From: Herbidospora sakaeratensis
GTDB lineage: Bacteria; Actinomycetota; Actinomycetes; Streptosporangiales; Streptosporangiaceae
Assembly: GCF_001570525.1 (NCBI RefSeq)
Contig: NZ_BBXC01000020.1
Location: forward strand, 124,001-188,000
Length of the DNA stretch: 64,000 bases
Direction of reading: 5' to 3'
The notes below the pieces were generated by a model. The model made no database searches and was not told where the DNA came from. It was given only the letters and a program-made list of their open reading frames with translations. Of this stretch, positions 18,140 through 26,411 are shown one piece after another. A program made the position numbers and the translations under genes. The number at the start of each line of letters is the position of its first letter. Position 1 is the first letter of the stretch.

Positions 18140-19626
18140 CACGCACCCACCGGCTGCGCCTCGGCCCGCGCCAGGCGCTGGAAGTAGCGGGCGACCCGGC
18201 GGGCGCCGAGGAGGCTGCCCTGGGCGTACCAGAGGATGTCGGGCCCGAGGGCGTAGTCGATGTTCATGGTCTCGTAGAACTTGATCGCCATGTTGCGGTA
18301 GTAGTCGGCGATCTGGTTGGTGGTCATCTGGGGCGCGGCCTGCGCGCCCGTCTCGAACCAGCCGGCCAGGTTGTGCTCGACGTACTCGTCGATCGACCAC
18401 TCGATCGTGCGGGTCTCGATGGGCTTGCGGGTGGGCTGGAACATCGGGTCGATGGTGCCCGGCTTGCCCTGGAGCTCGTTGGCGACGTGCTCGGCCAGCA
18501 GCGGCGCGCAGTGGAAACCGTCGCGGTAGGTGCCGGTCAGCAGGTAGAGGCCCGACAGCGGCAACCAGCCGATCAGCGGGAACCCGTCGAGCGTCACCGG
18601 CCGGTTCCCGGCCAGCCACTTCACCACCTCGTGGGAGGCGACCCGCTCGTCGAGCTGCTGCATGGAGTACTGCGCGAGGAAGCGCACGTCGGCCATCCAG
18701 GTCACGCTGGACACGGTGTCGACGAGGCGGTTGGTGGCGCCGTAGTACTCCAGGTCGCCCGGACCGGGCACGACGTGGAGGCCGCAGGCGAAGCCGCGGT
18801 TGGGGGTGCGGACCACGCTGCGGAACTTCTCGCCGCCGGTCCGGCGGGCCAGCATCGCGAACCCGAGGCCGGGGAACATCGGCACCGTGTCGAAGTCGTC
18901 GAGCGCGGTCTTGACCAGGGCCTCGCTGCGCGCGCCGGTGGCGACGACGACGGTGCCCGCCTCGATGAAGTGGCCGTCGTCGAGCTCGACGCCGATGATC
19001 TGGCCGTTGTTCCTGACCAGCTTGGCCACGGTCTGGTCGACCAGGACCGTATCGGTCTGCGCCAGCCGGTTCTCCAGCGCGGCCAGCACGCCGCGGGCGT
19101 CGACCGCGCCCTCGTTGGGCAGGTGGACGGCCTTCAGCGCCCGGGTGTCGAGCCGGGGCCGGTAGCCCGGGATCTCGTTGGGGTCGATCTCGGCCCACGG
19201 CTTGCCGTACTCGTCGAGGGCCTTGATCATCGCCTCGTAGTTGACCGTGTCGAGGGTCGCGCCGATCGAGTTGAGCACCACGTGGGACTCGGGCGTGACC
19301 AGCAGCGGGGAGCCGGTGGTCGAGTACTCCTCCAGCCGGGCGGTCACCTCGGGCCAGCGGTCGTGGGCGCGCACGCCCAGTTCGAACCGGGTCCGCGAGG
19401 CGTCGGTGCGGAGTGACTCGGTGGTGGTCTCCCCGAAGCAGCCGAGCATCGCGCCGGCGGCGGCGCTGGCCCCCGCGTCGCGGTTGCCCGGCCCGACCAC
19501 GACCACCGAACCGGCCCGGCGTTCGACCAGTTCGTCGGCCAGGAACAGGCCGAGGGCGCCGTTGCCGACGATGACGATGTCGGCCTGGTCGGGTCGTACT
19601 TTGTGGCTCGCACTTTCAGTTCGCAC
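18139..19626 (-). CDS. FAD-dependent amine oxidase (DAO family)
   Basis: 495-aa flavoprotein of the D-amino acid/glycine oxidase (DAO) superfamily. Seen: Rossmann FAD motif IVIVGNGALGLFLADELVERR (about 18-38), second FAD contact VVVATGARSEALV, and C-terminal FAD region GLYLLTGTYRDGFHCAPLLAEHVA, followed by an unusual extension of about 110 residues rich in Tyr, Met and Trp (EYVEHNLAGWFETG...YYRNMAIKFYETMNIDYALG). The GTG at 19626 is chosen because GGAAAGG lies 8 bp before it; a TTG at 19632 is also in frame. First gene of the biosynthetic operon. Likely oxidises an amino acid, free or carrier-bound, to an imine or keto form. Confidence 0.88.
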   Translation of the reverse strand: MRTESASHKVRPDQADIVIVGNGALGLFLADELVERRAGSVVVVGPGNRDAGASAAAGAMLGCFGETTTESLRTDASRTRFELGVRAHDRWPEVTARLEEYSTTGSPLLVTPESHVVLNSIGATLDTVNYEAMIKALDEYGKPWAEIDPNEIPGYRPRLDTRALKAVHLPNEGAVDARGVLAALENRLAQTDTVLVDQTVAKLVRNNGQIIGVELDDGHFIEAGTVVVATGARSEALVKTALDDFDTVPMFPGLGFAMLARRTGGEKFRSVVRTPNRGFACGLHVVPGPGDLEYYGATNRLVDTVSSVTWMADVRFLAQYSMQQLDERVASHEVVKWLAGNRPVTLDGFPLIGWLPLSGLYLLTGTYRDGFHCAPLLAEHVANELQGKPGTIDPMFQPTRKPIETRTIEWSIDEYVEHNLAGWFETGAQAAPQMTTNQIADYYRNMAIKFYETMNIDYALGPDILWYAQGSLLGARRVARYFQRLARAEAQPVGA

Positions 19627-19994
19627 GTTCAACCCTTTCCGGGAATTTGCGTGGTGGAATTGCGAAACACATTTCTGGGCAGCGTCGGGCGCCTCACCTT
19701 GATAATTGAATTTTCACGTGCCCCGGCCGCAGCGCATGCCAAAGCCGGCACACTGCGGTTAGATTGCGCCCCCGTACGCGTAGATCCTTAATCCCCCAGA
19801 TCAGCAGTCATGCCGCTCTGCCCCCGCGGCAATCGATGTGCAGTTGTGGACCTTTCGGAGCAAACAGTTGACCACTCTAACTATTGGCCCGTAACCGCGC
19901 AACAGATTGTTTCTTAATTCCGCCGAAACGAGGGCGCCGCTCCGACGGCGAGTAGTAATGCAATAAAATCCTGACCGAAAAAACAAACCGCCGG
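19627..19994. other. Non-coding leader/intergenic region
   Basis: 368 bp without a supported gene between the biosynthetic operon and the DUF885 gene. It is clearly more AT-rich than its surroundings. It holds one good minus-strand promoter (19902-19874) giving a leader of about 240 nt ahead of the FAD oxidase, and a weak CTGACCG/CGGTCAG inverted repeat at 19971-19998 overlapping the DUF885 stop. No conserved riboswitch fold was recognised by eye. Confidence 0.5.
19874..19902 (-). promoter_or_regulatory. Promoter of the biosynthetic operon
   Basis: On the minus strand TTGCGC (19902-19897), exactly 17 bp, TAGAGT (19879-19874). It would start transcription near 19867, about 240 nt before the FAD oxidase start codon. 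It is the best sigma-70-like pair seen in the region. Confidence 0.4.
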
Positions 19995-21647
19995 TCAGAC
20001 GTCGCGGAAGAGCTCCCGCAGGGTGTCGAGCCCGGCCGGGCCGCCGCGCAGCGCCCGGGTGTGGAACTCCCGGAGATCGAAGGCGGCCCCCCGGCGCGCC
20101 CTGACGTCCTCGCGCAGACCGAGCCACAACCGCTCCCCGACCTTGTAGGCGGCCGCCTGACCAGGCCAGCCGAGATAGCGGTCGACCTCCTTGGCCGCGC
20201 GGGCCGGGTCGGTCAGCGTGCGCTCGGCGAGGAACTCGACGCCGGTCTCGGGCGTCCACCGCTCGCCCTCGCGGAACCCGGTCCCGGCCGGGATGGCGAG
20301 CCGCAGGTGGAGGCCCAGGTCCAGGACCACCCGGGCGGCCCGGAAGAGGTTCTTGTTCAGCATGCCGAGCTGGAAGGCGTCGTCGAGGTAGCCGAACTCG
20401 CGCATCAGCCGCTCGGCGTAGAGCGCCCAGCCCTCGCCGTGGCCGTCGATGAAGCAGAGCAGCCGCTGGAACCGGTTGAGCCCCGTGGTCGCCACGGCGG
20501 TGCCGATCTGCAGGTGGTGGCCCGGCACGCCCTCGTGGTAGACGGTGCTCGCCTCCCGCCAGGTCGGGAACCGGTCGCGGCCCTCGGGCAGCGCCCACCA
20601 CATCGTGCCCGGACGGCTGAAGTCCTCGGCCGGGTTGGTGTAGTAGGCCCCCGCCCCGCTTCCCGGCGGCGCGATCCGGCAGTCGAGGGTCATCAGCTCG
20701 TCGGGGATGTCGAAGTGCGCGCCGCGCAGGTCGGCCAGGGCCCGGTCGGAGAGCTCCTGCATCCAGTTCCGGAAACCCTCTTCTCCGTGGACGAGGTAGC
20801 GCGCGTCGGCGTCGAGGATTTCGGCCGCCTCGGCCACCGACGCGCCGGGCCGGATGCGGCCGGCCAGCTCCGCCATTTCGGTCTCGATCCGGCGGAACTC
20901 CTCCCAGCCCCAGGCGTACACCTCACGCAGGTCGAGCCGGGCGCCGAGGAAGGCCCGGGAGCCGAGGGCGTAGAGGTCGGCCCCCACGGCGTCGTCACTG
21001 TCGGACTTGTGACCCAGCTCGTCCTTCAGAAACCGCCCAAGATCGGCGTAGGCCGCGGCGGCCGTCGCCGCACCCGCGACGAGATCGGCCTTCAGCGCTT
21101 CCGGTACGTCGGCCTCGCGGACGAAGCCGGCGAAGAAGCCGTCGTGCGCCGACCACGACTCGCACTGTTCGACGGCCCTGCGGATCTGGCGCGCCGCCGC
21201 GATCCGGCCCTCGCCGGCGGCCAGCGACTCCCGGTAGCCGCTCAGCGCCGCCGGCACCGCCCGCAACCGCCGGGCGACCACCTCCCAGTCGGCGGCGGTC
21301 GCGGTGGGCATCAGGTCGAAGACCCACCGCACGTTCTGGACCGGGCTGACGATGACGTTGAGTTCCGCCTGCGGCAGGCCGGCCTCGAACGCCTCGACGG
21401 CCAGGGCCATCCGTTCGGCGAACACCGCCTTGGCGACGCGTTCGGCCTCGTCGACGGGTTCGGCGGCGGTGACGTCGGCCAGCGCGCGGCGGGCCAGGTC
21501 GGCCCGGGCGCGGTGGCCGTCGGGCGAGAGGTCGGGGAGCCGGTCGTCATGGCCGCCGATGCCGAACTCGGTGGCGGCGATGGGGTTCAAGCGTGCGTAG
21601 TCGTCGACGTAGCCGTCGCAGATGTCGTGCACAGCGAGAAAGCTCAT
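19995..21647 (-). CDS. DUF885 family metallopeptidase-like protein
   Basis: 550-aa protein of the DUF885 family, related in fold to zinc carboxypeptidases/oligopeptidases. Seen: zinc motif HEGVPGHHLQ (HExxxGHH type) near residue 375, a downstream GHGEGWALYAERLM segment carrying the second glutamate region, and an otherwise helical body with no signal peptide. ATG at 21647 is used; an in-frame ATG at 21659 is possible. It follows a hypothetical gene by 19 bp on the same strand, so the two probably form an operon. Presumed cytoplasmic peptidase; substrate unknown. Confidence 0.88.
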   Translation of the reverse strand: MSFLAVHDICDGYVDDYARLNPIAATEFGIGGHDDRLPDLSPDGHRARADLARRALADVTAAEPVDEAERVAKAVFAERMALAVEAFEAGLPQAELNVIVSPVQNVRWVFDLMPTATAADWEVVARRLRAVPAALSGYRESLAAGEGRIAAARQIRRAVEQCESWSAHDGFFAGFVREADVPEALKADLVAGAATAAAAYADLGRFLKDELGHKSDSDDAVGADLYALGSRAFLGARLDLREVYAWGWEEFRRIETEMAELAGRIRPGASVAEAAEILDADARYLVHGEEGFRNWMQELSDRALADLRGAHFDIPDELMTLDCRIAPPGSGAGAYYTNPAEDFSRPGTMWWALPEGRDRFPTWREASTVYHEGVPGHHLQIGTAVATTGLNRFQRLLCFIDGHGEGWALYAERLMREFGYLDDAFQLGMLNKNLFRAARVVLDLGLHLRLAIPAGTGFREGERWTPETGVEFLAERTLTDPARAAKEVDRYLGWPGQAAAYKVGERLWLGLREDVRARRGAAFDLREFHTRALRGGPAGLDTLRELFRDV

Positions 21648-21666
21648 GCCCTGGACCATAAGAGGT

Positions 21667-22524
21667 TCAGGCGCGGACCGGCCCGACGAGCGCCCTGACC
21701 AACGCGATACCGGTCTGCGACCGGCTGGTGCGCCATACGTGGCGGTATTCGTAGGGCCACGCGTAGACCGGGAAGTCGGCGCAGTGCAGGGTGGCCACCC
21801 GTGGTTCGCCGAGGTCCTCGGCGGCGGCCAGGTAGAGCGGTTCGAGCCGGGGCACGATGACGCCGTAGTCGAAGACCCGGCCGAGGATGTTCTCCCCGTC
21901 GAGGATCTTCTCGATCGGCTCGTCGTCGAGCGGATAGGTGTCGGGCAGCACGTCCGACAACGACAGGAACAGATCGGCCCCCCTGCGCCGGGGGTCGCCG
22001 AGGAGCGGGCCCAGGCGGGCCAGCCGGCCGAGGGCCAGCCGGGGCCGCACCAGCAGGCAGTGGGCGTAGAGCACACGCAGCAGGGCGACGTCCATGAAGA
22101 AGCGTTCGAGCGGGGTCTCCCGCTCGACGAGGTCGCGGTGCGCCAGGTATCCGGCGACGATGCTGGCGTTGTGGGCCAGGTACCACCCGCTCGGAGACGG
22201 GGCGCGCAGGAAGGCCGTCCAGTGGCCGACCGCCTTGGTGCTGGGCTCGCCGGGCACGCCGGCGACCAGCAGCGACGCCTCGGTCGTGTCGTGGAGCAGG
22301 GTCTCGTTGACGGCCCGCCACCACGGGCTGCCGGTCGCCGGGTCCATCAGGCCGCGGTCGACCTGCCAGCGCATGAACGCCATCTCGGCCCGCCGATAGG
22401 GCCGCAGGACTCTCGGCCGCTCGTAGCTCCGCGCGGCCAGCTTCAGGCGGCTCACGGGGTCGTCGCGTGCGGCCGCGACCATCGCGGCCGCCTGGGCGGC
22501 GGCGTCGGCCGACACACGGGACAT
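21667..22524 (-). CDS. Hypothetical protein
   Basis: 285-aa protein I do not recognise. Seen: soluble, arginine-rich at the start (AARSYERPRVLRPYRRAEMAFMRWQ), aromatic patches (SPSGWYLAHNASIVAGYL, YAWPYEYRHVW), no signal peptide, no clear membrane helix and no obvious catalytic motif. The length and even composition fit a real conserved actinobacterial protein. ATG at 22524 is the first plausible start. It is upstream of the DUF885 gene by 19 bp, suggesting shared expression. Confidence 0.7.
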   Translation of the reverse strand: MSRVSADAAAQAAAMVAAARDDPVSRLKLAARSYERPRVLRPYRRAEMAFMRWQVDRGLMDPATGSPWWRAVNETLLHDTTEASLLVAGVPGEPSTKAVGHWTAFLRAPSPSGWYLAHNASIVAGYLAHRDLVERETPLERFFMDVALLRVLYAHCLLVRPRLALGRLARLGPLLGDPRRRGADLFLSLSDVLPDTYPLDDEPIEKILDGENILGRVFDYGVIVPRLEPLYLAAAEDLGEPRVATLHCADFPVYAWPYEYRHVWRTSRSQTGIALVRALVGPVRA

Positions 22525-22588
22525 GGGGTCAGCATCCCTCAAAGGGTGATGATCTCGCACGTGACACTTGCGGGCGGCAGGCGAGCCG

Positions 22589-22606
22589 CCGCAGGCGATC
22601 CTGCGG
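22589..22606 (-). terminator. Short hairpin after the frameshifted gene
   Basis: CCGCAGG-CGAT-CCTGCGG, perfect 7-bp arms with a 4-nt loop, starting one base after the stop codon region of the frameshifted minus-strand gene. No T-run follows, so efficiency is uncertain. Confidence 0.45.
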
Positions 22607-22608
22607 TC
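22594..22608 (+). repeat. 15-bp direct repeat, left copy
   Basis: GGCGATCCTGCGGTC is repeated exactly at 24058-24072. Just before each copy GCCGCC also occurs, with a 3-nt difference in spacing. The two copies frame a lower-GC segment containing the frameshifted gene. Confidence 0.6.
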
Positions 22609-23927
22609 AGTGATCGCAGGTCGGAAGCGCTCGAATGGCCAGGACGGTCCCGTCATCCTGCACCGAGACGGGACCGCCCCAGGACTCATCCCAGGTCTCC
22701 TGAGGCCAGTTCCCGCGCTGGGCGAAGATCGCCTTCCGGTATTCCTCGACGCCTCCCCCTTCGGCGGAGAGCAGATCGAACAAGCCGGTCTCGACACCCG
22801 AGAACGCTTCCACACGTTTGTTGTTCAGCCGGAAGACATGGTCGGTGCCGACGAAATCCATCCCCAGAAGTCCGTAGCCGGCGTCCCGGACGCTCCCCGC
22901 CGCTGCGTGGGCGATGGAGTCACCGCGGTCTCCGTTCCGTTGCCTCTCGGTCAAATACCTGGCGGCGACCATCGCGTCCCCGGCGAAGGCCGCCACACCG
23001 GCGGCGGCGGTTCTGGCCAGCACCTGCTGGAACCACCGGAAATGTCTCGGCATCAGATGGAACCCCGGTTCCACGTGGTCCTTGGACACGCGAATCCCGA
23101 GCGGCAGGTTCTTCTGCTCCGCCGGATCGTTCAGACGACATGCCGGACGGTCGGGCGTCTCAAGCAGATCGCCCTTCCCGCGGGCGTGAAGGGCGTGGAT
23201 GGTCAGCGGGCCCTCGGGTGACAACTGCGTGCTCAAGAGGAGACCGGGCGTCTCATCCGGCGCCCCGATGACCATCGAGTCAGCATGCGCGGAGCCGGCG
23301 GCCAGTTGCGTATAGGAGGTCGCCGGACGGCGATTGTGATTTCCCTTGGCGGCTATCGGGATCACCTGTGAAGGTTCCCCGGGTCGCCAGATCTCGGCGA
23401 AGAAATCCGGCTGGTAGCCGTATCCCAGCGACCGCCGGGCCCAGCCGGCCCGAATGACGACGTCCGCACGGATTATCGAGACAAGGCTGCCTGGATAGAG
23501 CTGCCGCAAGACATGGCGGGCGAGTAGCCGCGCGAGTCCATGGCCGAGTTCGTGAGACTGAATTCCTTACCCTCTGCCGAGAGCGCCATATACGTTTGGC
23601 TCCCGGCGTCCAGGGCCTGACTGTATTTCAGGCTCCCCCAGTGTTCGCCAGGCCACGACCTGCTCCCTGCCGGGCCAACGAGAGGGCACAGGCGAGATCG
23701 TGCAGGACATGCCAAGGGGTGAGACGCAGAAGTCTGGTCGTTGAAGGGGGTAACGGAGTCAGCTCTCTCTTGCGGCGCAGATAGTCGCCCTTCTTGGCTT
23801 TCTTCGCATCATCCCTGTCCGCCACTTTTTTCACATGAGATTTGAGACTCGAATCTGTTCGGACCGCCAGACCGGCCGGCAGGACCAGATCCTCGAGAAC
23901 ATCCGTGATTTCCTTCCTTGACGCCAT
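22607..23927 (-). pseudogene. Frameshifted gene of unknown function with HELGH motif
   Basis: Three overlapping reading-frame blocks join into one protein of about 440 aa if one base is restored at each of two places. Block A (23927-23628) starts at ATG with GGGAGA upstream. Adding one G to the G5 run (plus-strand C5 at 23635-23639) continues as LANTGGSLKYSQAL. Block B (to about 23550) then needs one more base to enter block C (to 22607), giving SHELGHGLARLLARHV, an HExxH-type zinc motif, followed by GYQPDFFAEIW and VIPIAAKGNHNR. Both lesions behave as single-base deletions, in or near short homopolymers. So this is either a young pseudogene or two sequencing errors. I do not recognise the family. 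GC is lower than in neighbours, and a 15-bp repeat frames it. Confidence 0.65.
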
Positions 23928-24057
23928 CACTCGCTCTCCCTGCATTCGCCGGGCATACGCCATTGAGCGTGACATCCTCGGTCACAACATTCCGCCATCT
24001 CCGACAGAACACATGTCCATTCCCGGCATCGCCGTTCTGGTCATTCGGGGCGCCGCC

Positions 24058-24072
24058 GGCGATCCTGCGGTC
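24058..24072 (+). repeat. 15-bp direct repeat, right copy
   Basis: Second exact copy of GGCGATCCTGCGGTC (see 22594-22608), 62 bp before the start of the membrane-anchored SDR gene. It marks the point where GC content returns to the high level of the chromosome. Confidence 0.6.
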
Positions 24073-24134
24073 GGAGGAGCCGGGACGTCCGGCGGCGGGA
24101 GGTGCGGCGCACGGCGGGCGGTGACGCTGGAGCC

Positions 24135-25061
24135 ATGACCGAAGAACCACGCAAGCCCGCCCGCCGAGCCGTGCTCGGGCTCGCCGCCGCCGGGGCCGGG
24201 GCCGCCGCGCTGGCCGGGGCCGTCGTCGTCCCGCCGTTCCTTCGTGACCCGCCGACCAGTCCGGCCGCTGCCGCGCCGCCGCGAGGGCGGTTCGCCGGGA
24301 AGGTCGTGCTCGTTACGGGCGGCACCTCCGGCATCGGGGAGGCCGCAGTGAAGGCGTTCGCCGCCGAAGGGGCCCGGGTGGGGTTCTGCGGGCGGCGGGA
24401 GGCGGAGGGGGCCCGGGTCGCCGCGGCGACCGGGGCCCGGTACGTGCAGGCCGACGTCCGCGATCCCGTCCAGCTCCAGAGGTTCGTGGACGACACCGTC
24501 GCCGCGTTCGGCCGCCTCGACGTCGCGTTCAACAACGCCGGGATCACCAGGACCGGCCCGCTGCACGAGCTCTCGGTGGCCGACTGGGACGACGTCCAGA
24601 ACACCAACGCCCGGGGCGTGTTCCTGGCCATCAAGTACGAGGTCCCGCACCTGCTGGCGAACGGCGGCGTCATCATCTGCACCACCTCCGAGTCGCGCCG
24701 GCCGGGAGGCGCGGCGTACACGGCGAGCAAGCAGGCCATGAAGGGCATCGTCGAGACCGCCGCGATGGACTACGGCCCGCGCGGGATCAGGGTGAACGCC
24801 ATCGCGCCCGGCACCACCGACACCGCGCTGGTCCGGCCCGGCCTGCCCGATCCCGTCTGGGAGGGGTTCAAGAAGGCGTGGGGGCCGCTCAACGTCCCGG
24901 CGCTGGGACGCATGGCAACGCCCGAGGAGATCGCGCGGGCCGTGGTCGCGCTGGCCACCAACGAGTTCGGCTACATGGCCGGGTCGACGGTCCTGGTCGG
25001 CGGCGGGCCCTTCGGGGGCGGGCCGATGCGCATGCCCGCCGGTTTCCCTTCATCGGGATGA
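24135..25061 (+). CDS. SDR oxidoreductase with N-terminal twin-arginine/membrane anchor
   Basis: 308-aa short-chain dehydrogenase with an added N-terminus. Seen: ARRAVLGLAAAGAGAAAL followed by a hydrophobic run (about residues 9-36), a Tat-like signal or anchor, then a Pro/Ala linker; then the SDR fold with VTGGTSGIGE (about 60-69), NNAG, Ser in the TTSESRR stretch and an intact YTASK, ending with a glycine-rich tail. ATG at 24135 is used, with TGGAG upstream. Cofactor-loaded, Tat-exported SDRs would work outside the membrane; without export, the segment would simply tether it. Stands alone between the frameshifted segment and the phytase-like gene. Confidence 0.85.
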   Translation: MTEEPRKPARRAVLGLAAAGAGAAALAGAVVVPPFLRDPPTSPAAAAPPRGRFAGKVVLVTGGTSGIGEAAVKAFAAEGARVGFCGRREAEGARVAAATGARYVQADVRDPVQLQRFVDDTVAAFGRLDVAFNNAGITRTGPLHELSVADWDDVQNTNARGVFLAIKYEVPHLLANGGVIICTTSESRRPGGAAYTASKQAMKGIVETAAMDYGPRGIRVNAIAPGTTDTALVRPGLPDPVWEGFKKAWGPLNVPALGRMATPEEIARAVVALATNEFGYMAGSTVLVGGGPFGGGPMRMPAGFPSSG

Positions 25062-25131
25062 GGCCCGATGTTCAAGATCGGTCATTACGGTGGTCGGCTG
25101 GCAATTGTGTGACATAACGGAAGGTACGCCG

Positions 25132-26409
25132 ATGTTCCGTCCCGCCCTCGCCGGTCTGGCCCTGGCCGCCGCGACGCTCGTCGTCCCCGGTACGGCCACG
25201 GCGAAGCCCGCCCCCGCCCCGGTCGTCGTCAAGGACGTGACCATCCCCTCGGTCCCGCTGAAGGAACTCCAGTCGTCGATCCAGGACGACCGCGGCGTCA
25301 AGCTCGGCGGCATCGGTTCCGGGTTGTTCCCCGCCTCCCGGAGCGGCGAGTTCTGGATGGTCACCGACCGCGGCCCCAACGGGCAGCCGACCGTGGCGGG
25401 CGAGAAGCGGCGTACCTTCCCGATCCCCGAGTTCGCCCCCGCCATCGCCCGGATCTCGACCCGGTTCGGCGTCGAGGTCAAGCAGTGGATCCCGATCACC
25501 GGCCGGTCGGGCAAGCCCGTCACGGGCATGTCGAACCAGCAGGGGCACGACGAGCTGCCGTACACCTGGGACGGCCTGACCAAGCTCGACTACAACCCGA
25601 GCGGCGTCGACACCGAGGACGTCGTGGTCGACCGCCACGGCGACTTCTGGCTCGTCGACGAGTACAGCCCCTCGCTGATCCACGTGTCGCCGAAGGGCCG
25701 GGTCATCGCCCGGTACGTGCCCCAGGGCCTCAACCTGACCGGCGCCGACTACCCGGTGAAGGACGTGCTGCCCGCCATCCTGTCGCTCCGGCCGCAGAAC
25801 CGCGGCTTCGAGGGCCTGGCGATCAACGGGAACACCCTCTACCTGGCGGTGCAGAGCCCGCTGCAGAACCCGACGAAGGCCGTCGGCGACGTCTCGCGCA
25901 CCGCGCGCATCCTCACGTTCGACATCCGGCGCGGCCGGGTCACCGGCGAGTACGCCTACCAGTTCGAGGACATCAAGACCTTCGACCCGTCGTACAACGG
26001 CGACCAGAGCCAGATGAAGATCTCCGGCCTGGCCCACGTCGCCGGCGACCGGATCCTGGTCGACGAGCGCACCGACAAGGTGGCGCACGTCTACGAGATC
26101 AACCTGGCCAAGGCCAAGAACCTCCTCGGCGGCAAGTACGACCGCACCACGACCACCCCGTCGCTGGAGGCGCTGACCGACCTGACGCCGGTGCGGCCCG
26201 CCCCGAAGAAGCTGATCGCCGACCTGTCGAAGGTGGCCCCGACGCTGCCCGGCAAGGTGGAGGGCCTGGCGATCCTCGACCCGTGGACGATCGTCGTGGC
26301 CAACGACAACGACTTCGGCCTGGGCGAGTTCGGCACGGACGGACGCCTGATCGACAGCGGAGTGAAGAGCCGCATCGTGACGATCAAGCTGCCCAAGCGG
26401 CTGCACTGA
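25132..26409 (+). CDS. Secreted esterase-like activity of phytase family protein
   Basis: 425-aa exported protein. Seen: signal peptide (MFRPALAGLALAAATLVVPGTATA) cleaved near residue 25; then a beta-propeller-like PF13449 domain with repeated strands and acidic turns such as FWMVTDRGPNG, GVDTEDVVVDRHGDFWLVDEYSP, NRGFEGLAING and PWTIVVANDNDFG. The family is named for esterase/phytase-like activity but substrates are poorly defined; acidic clusters suggest calcium binding. ATG at 25132 has GGAAGG at good distance. Convergent, with a 2-bp gap, to the four-TM protein gene and without a visible strong terminator. Confidence 0.88.
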   Translation: MFRPALAGLALAAATLVVPGTATAKPAPAPVVVKDVTIPSVPLKELQSSIQDDRGVKLGGIGSGLFPASRSGEFWMVTDRGPNGQPTVAGEKRRTFPIPEFAPAIARISTRFGVEVKQWIPITGRSGKPVTGMSNQQGHDELPYTWDGLTKLDYNPSGVDTEDVVVDRHGDFWLVDEYSPSLIHVSPKGRVIARYVPQGLNLTGADYPVKDVLPAILSLRPQNRGFEGLAINGNTLYLAVQSPLQNPTKAVGDVSRTARILTFDIRRGRVTGEYAYQFEDIKTFDPSYNGDQSQMKISGLAHVAGDRILVDERTDKVAHVYEINLAKAKNLLGGKYDRTTTTPSLEALTDLTPVRPAPKKLIADLSKVAPTLPGKVEGLAILDPWTIVVANDNDFGLGEFGTDGRLIDSGVKSRIVTIKLPKRLH

Positions 26410-26411
26410 TC

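Noticed and set aside
14210-18187. Very long open frame (about 1325 codons) on the plus strand opposite the NRPS gene
   Set aside because: It is antisense to a clear NRPS with intact motifs; its translation is low-complexity (Arg/His/Gly/Gln-rich), as expected of a GC-rich shadow frame.
22594-24072. Insertion sequence at the direct repeat
   Set aside because: No transposase and no terminal inverted repeats are visible inside the segment, so it is reported only as a repeat-framed segment.
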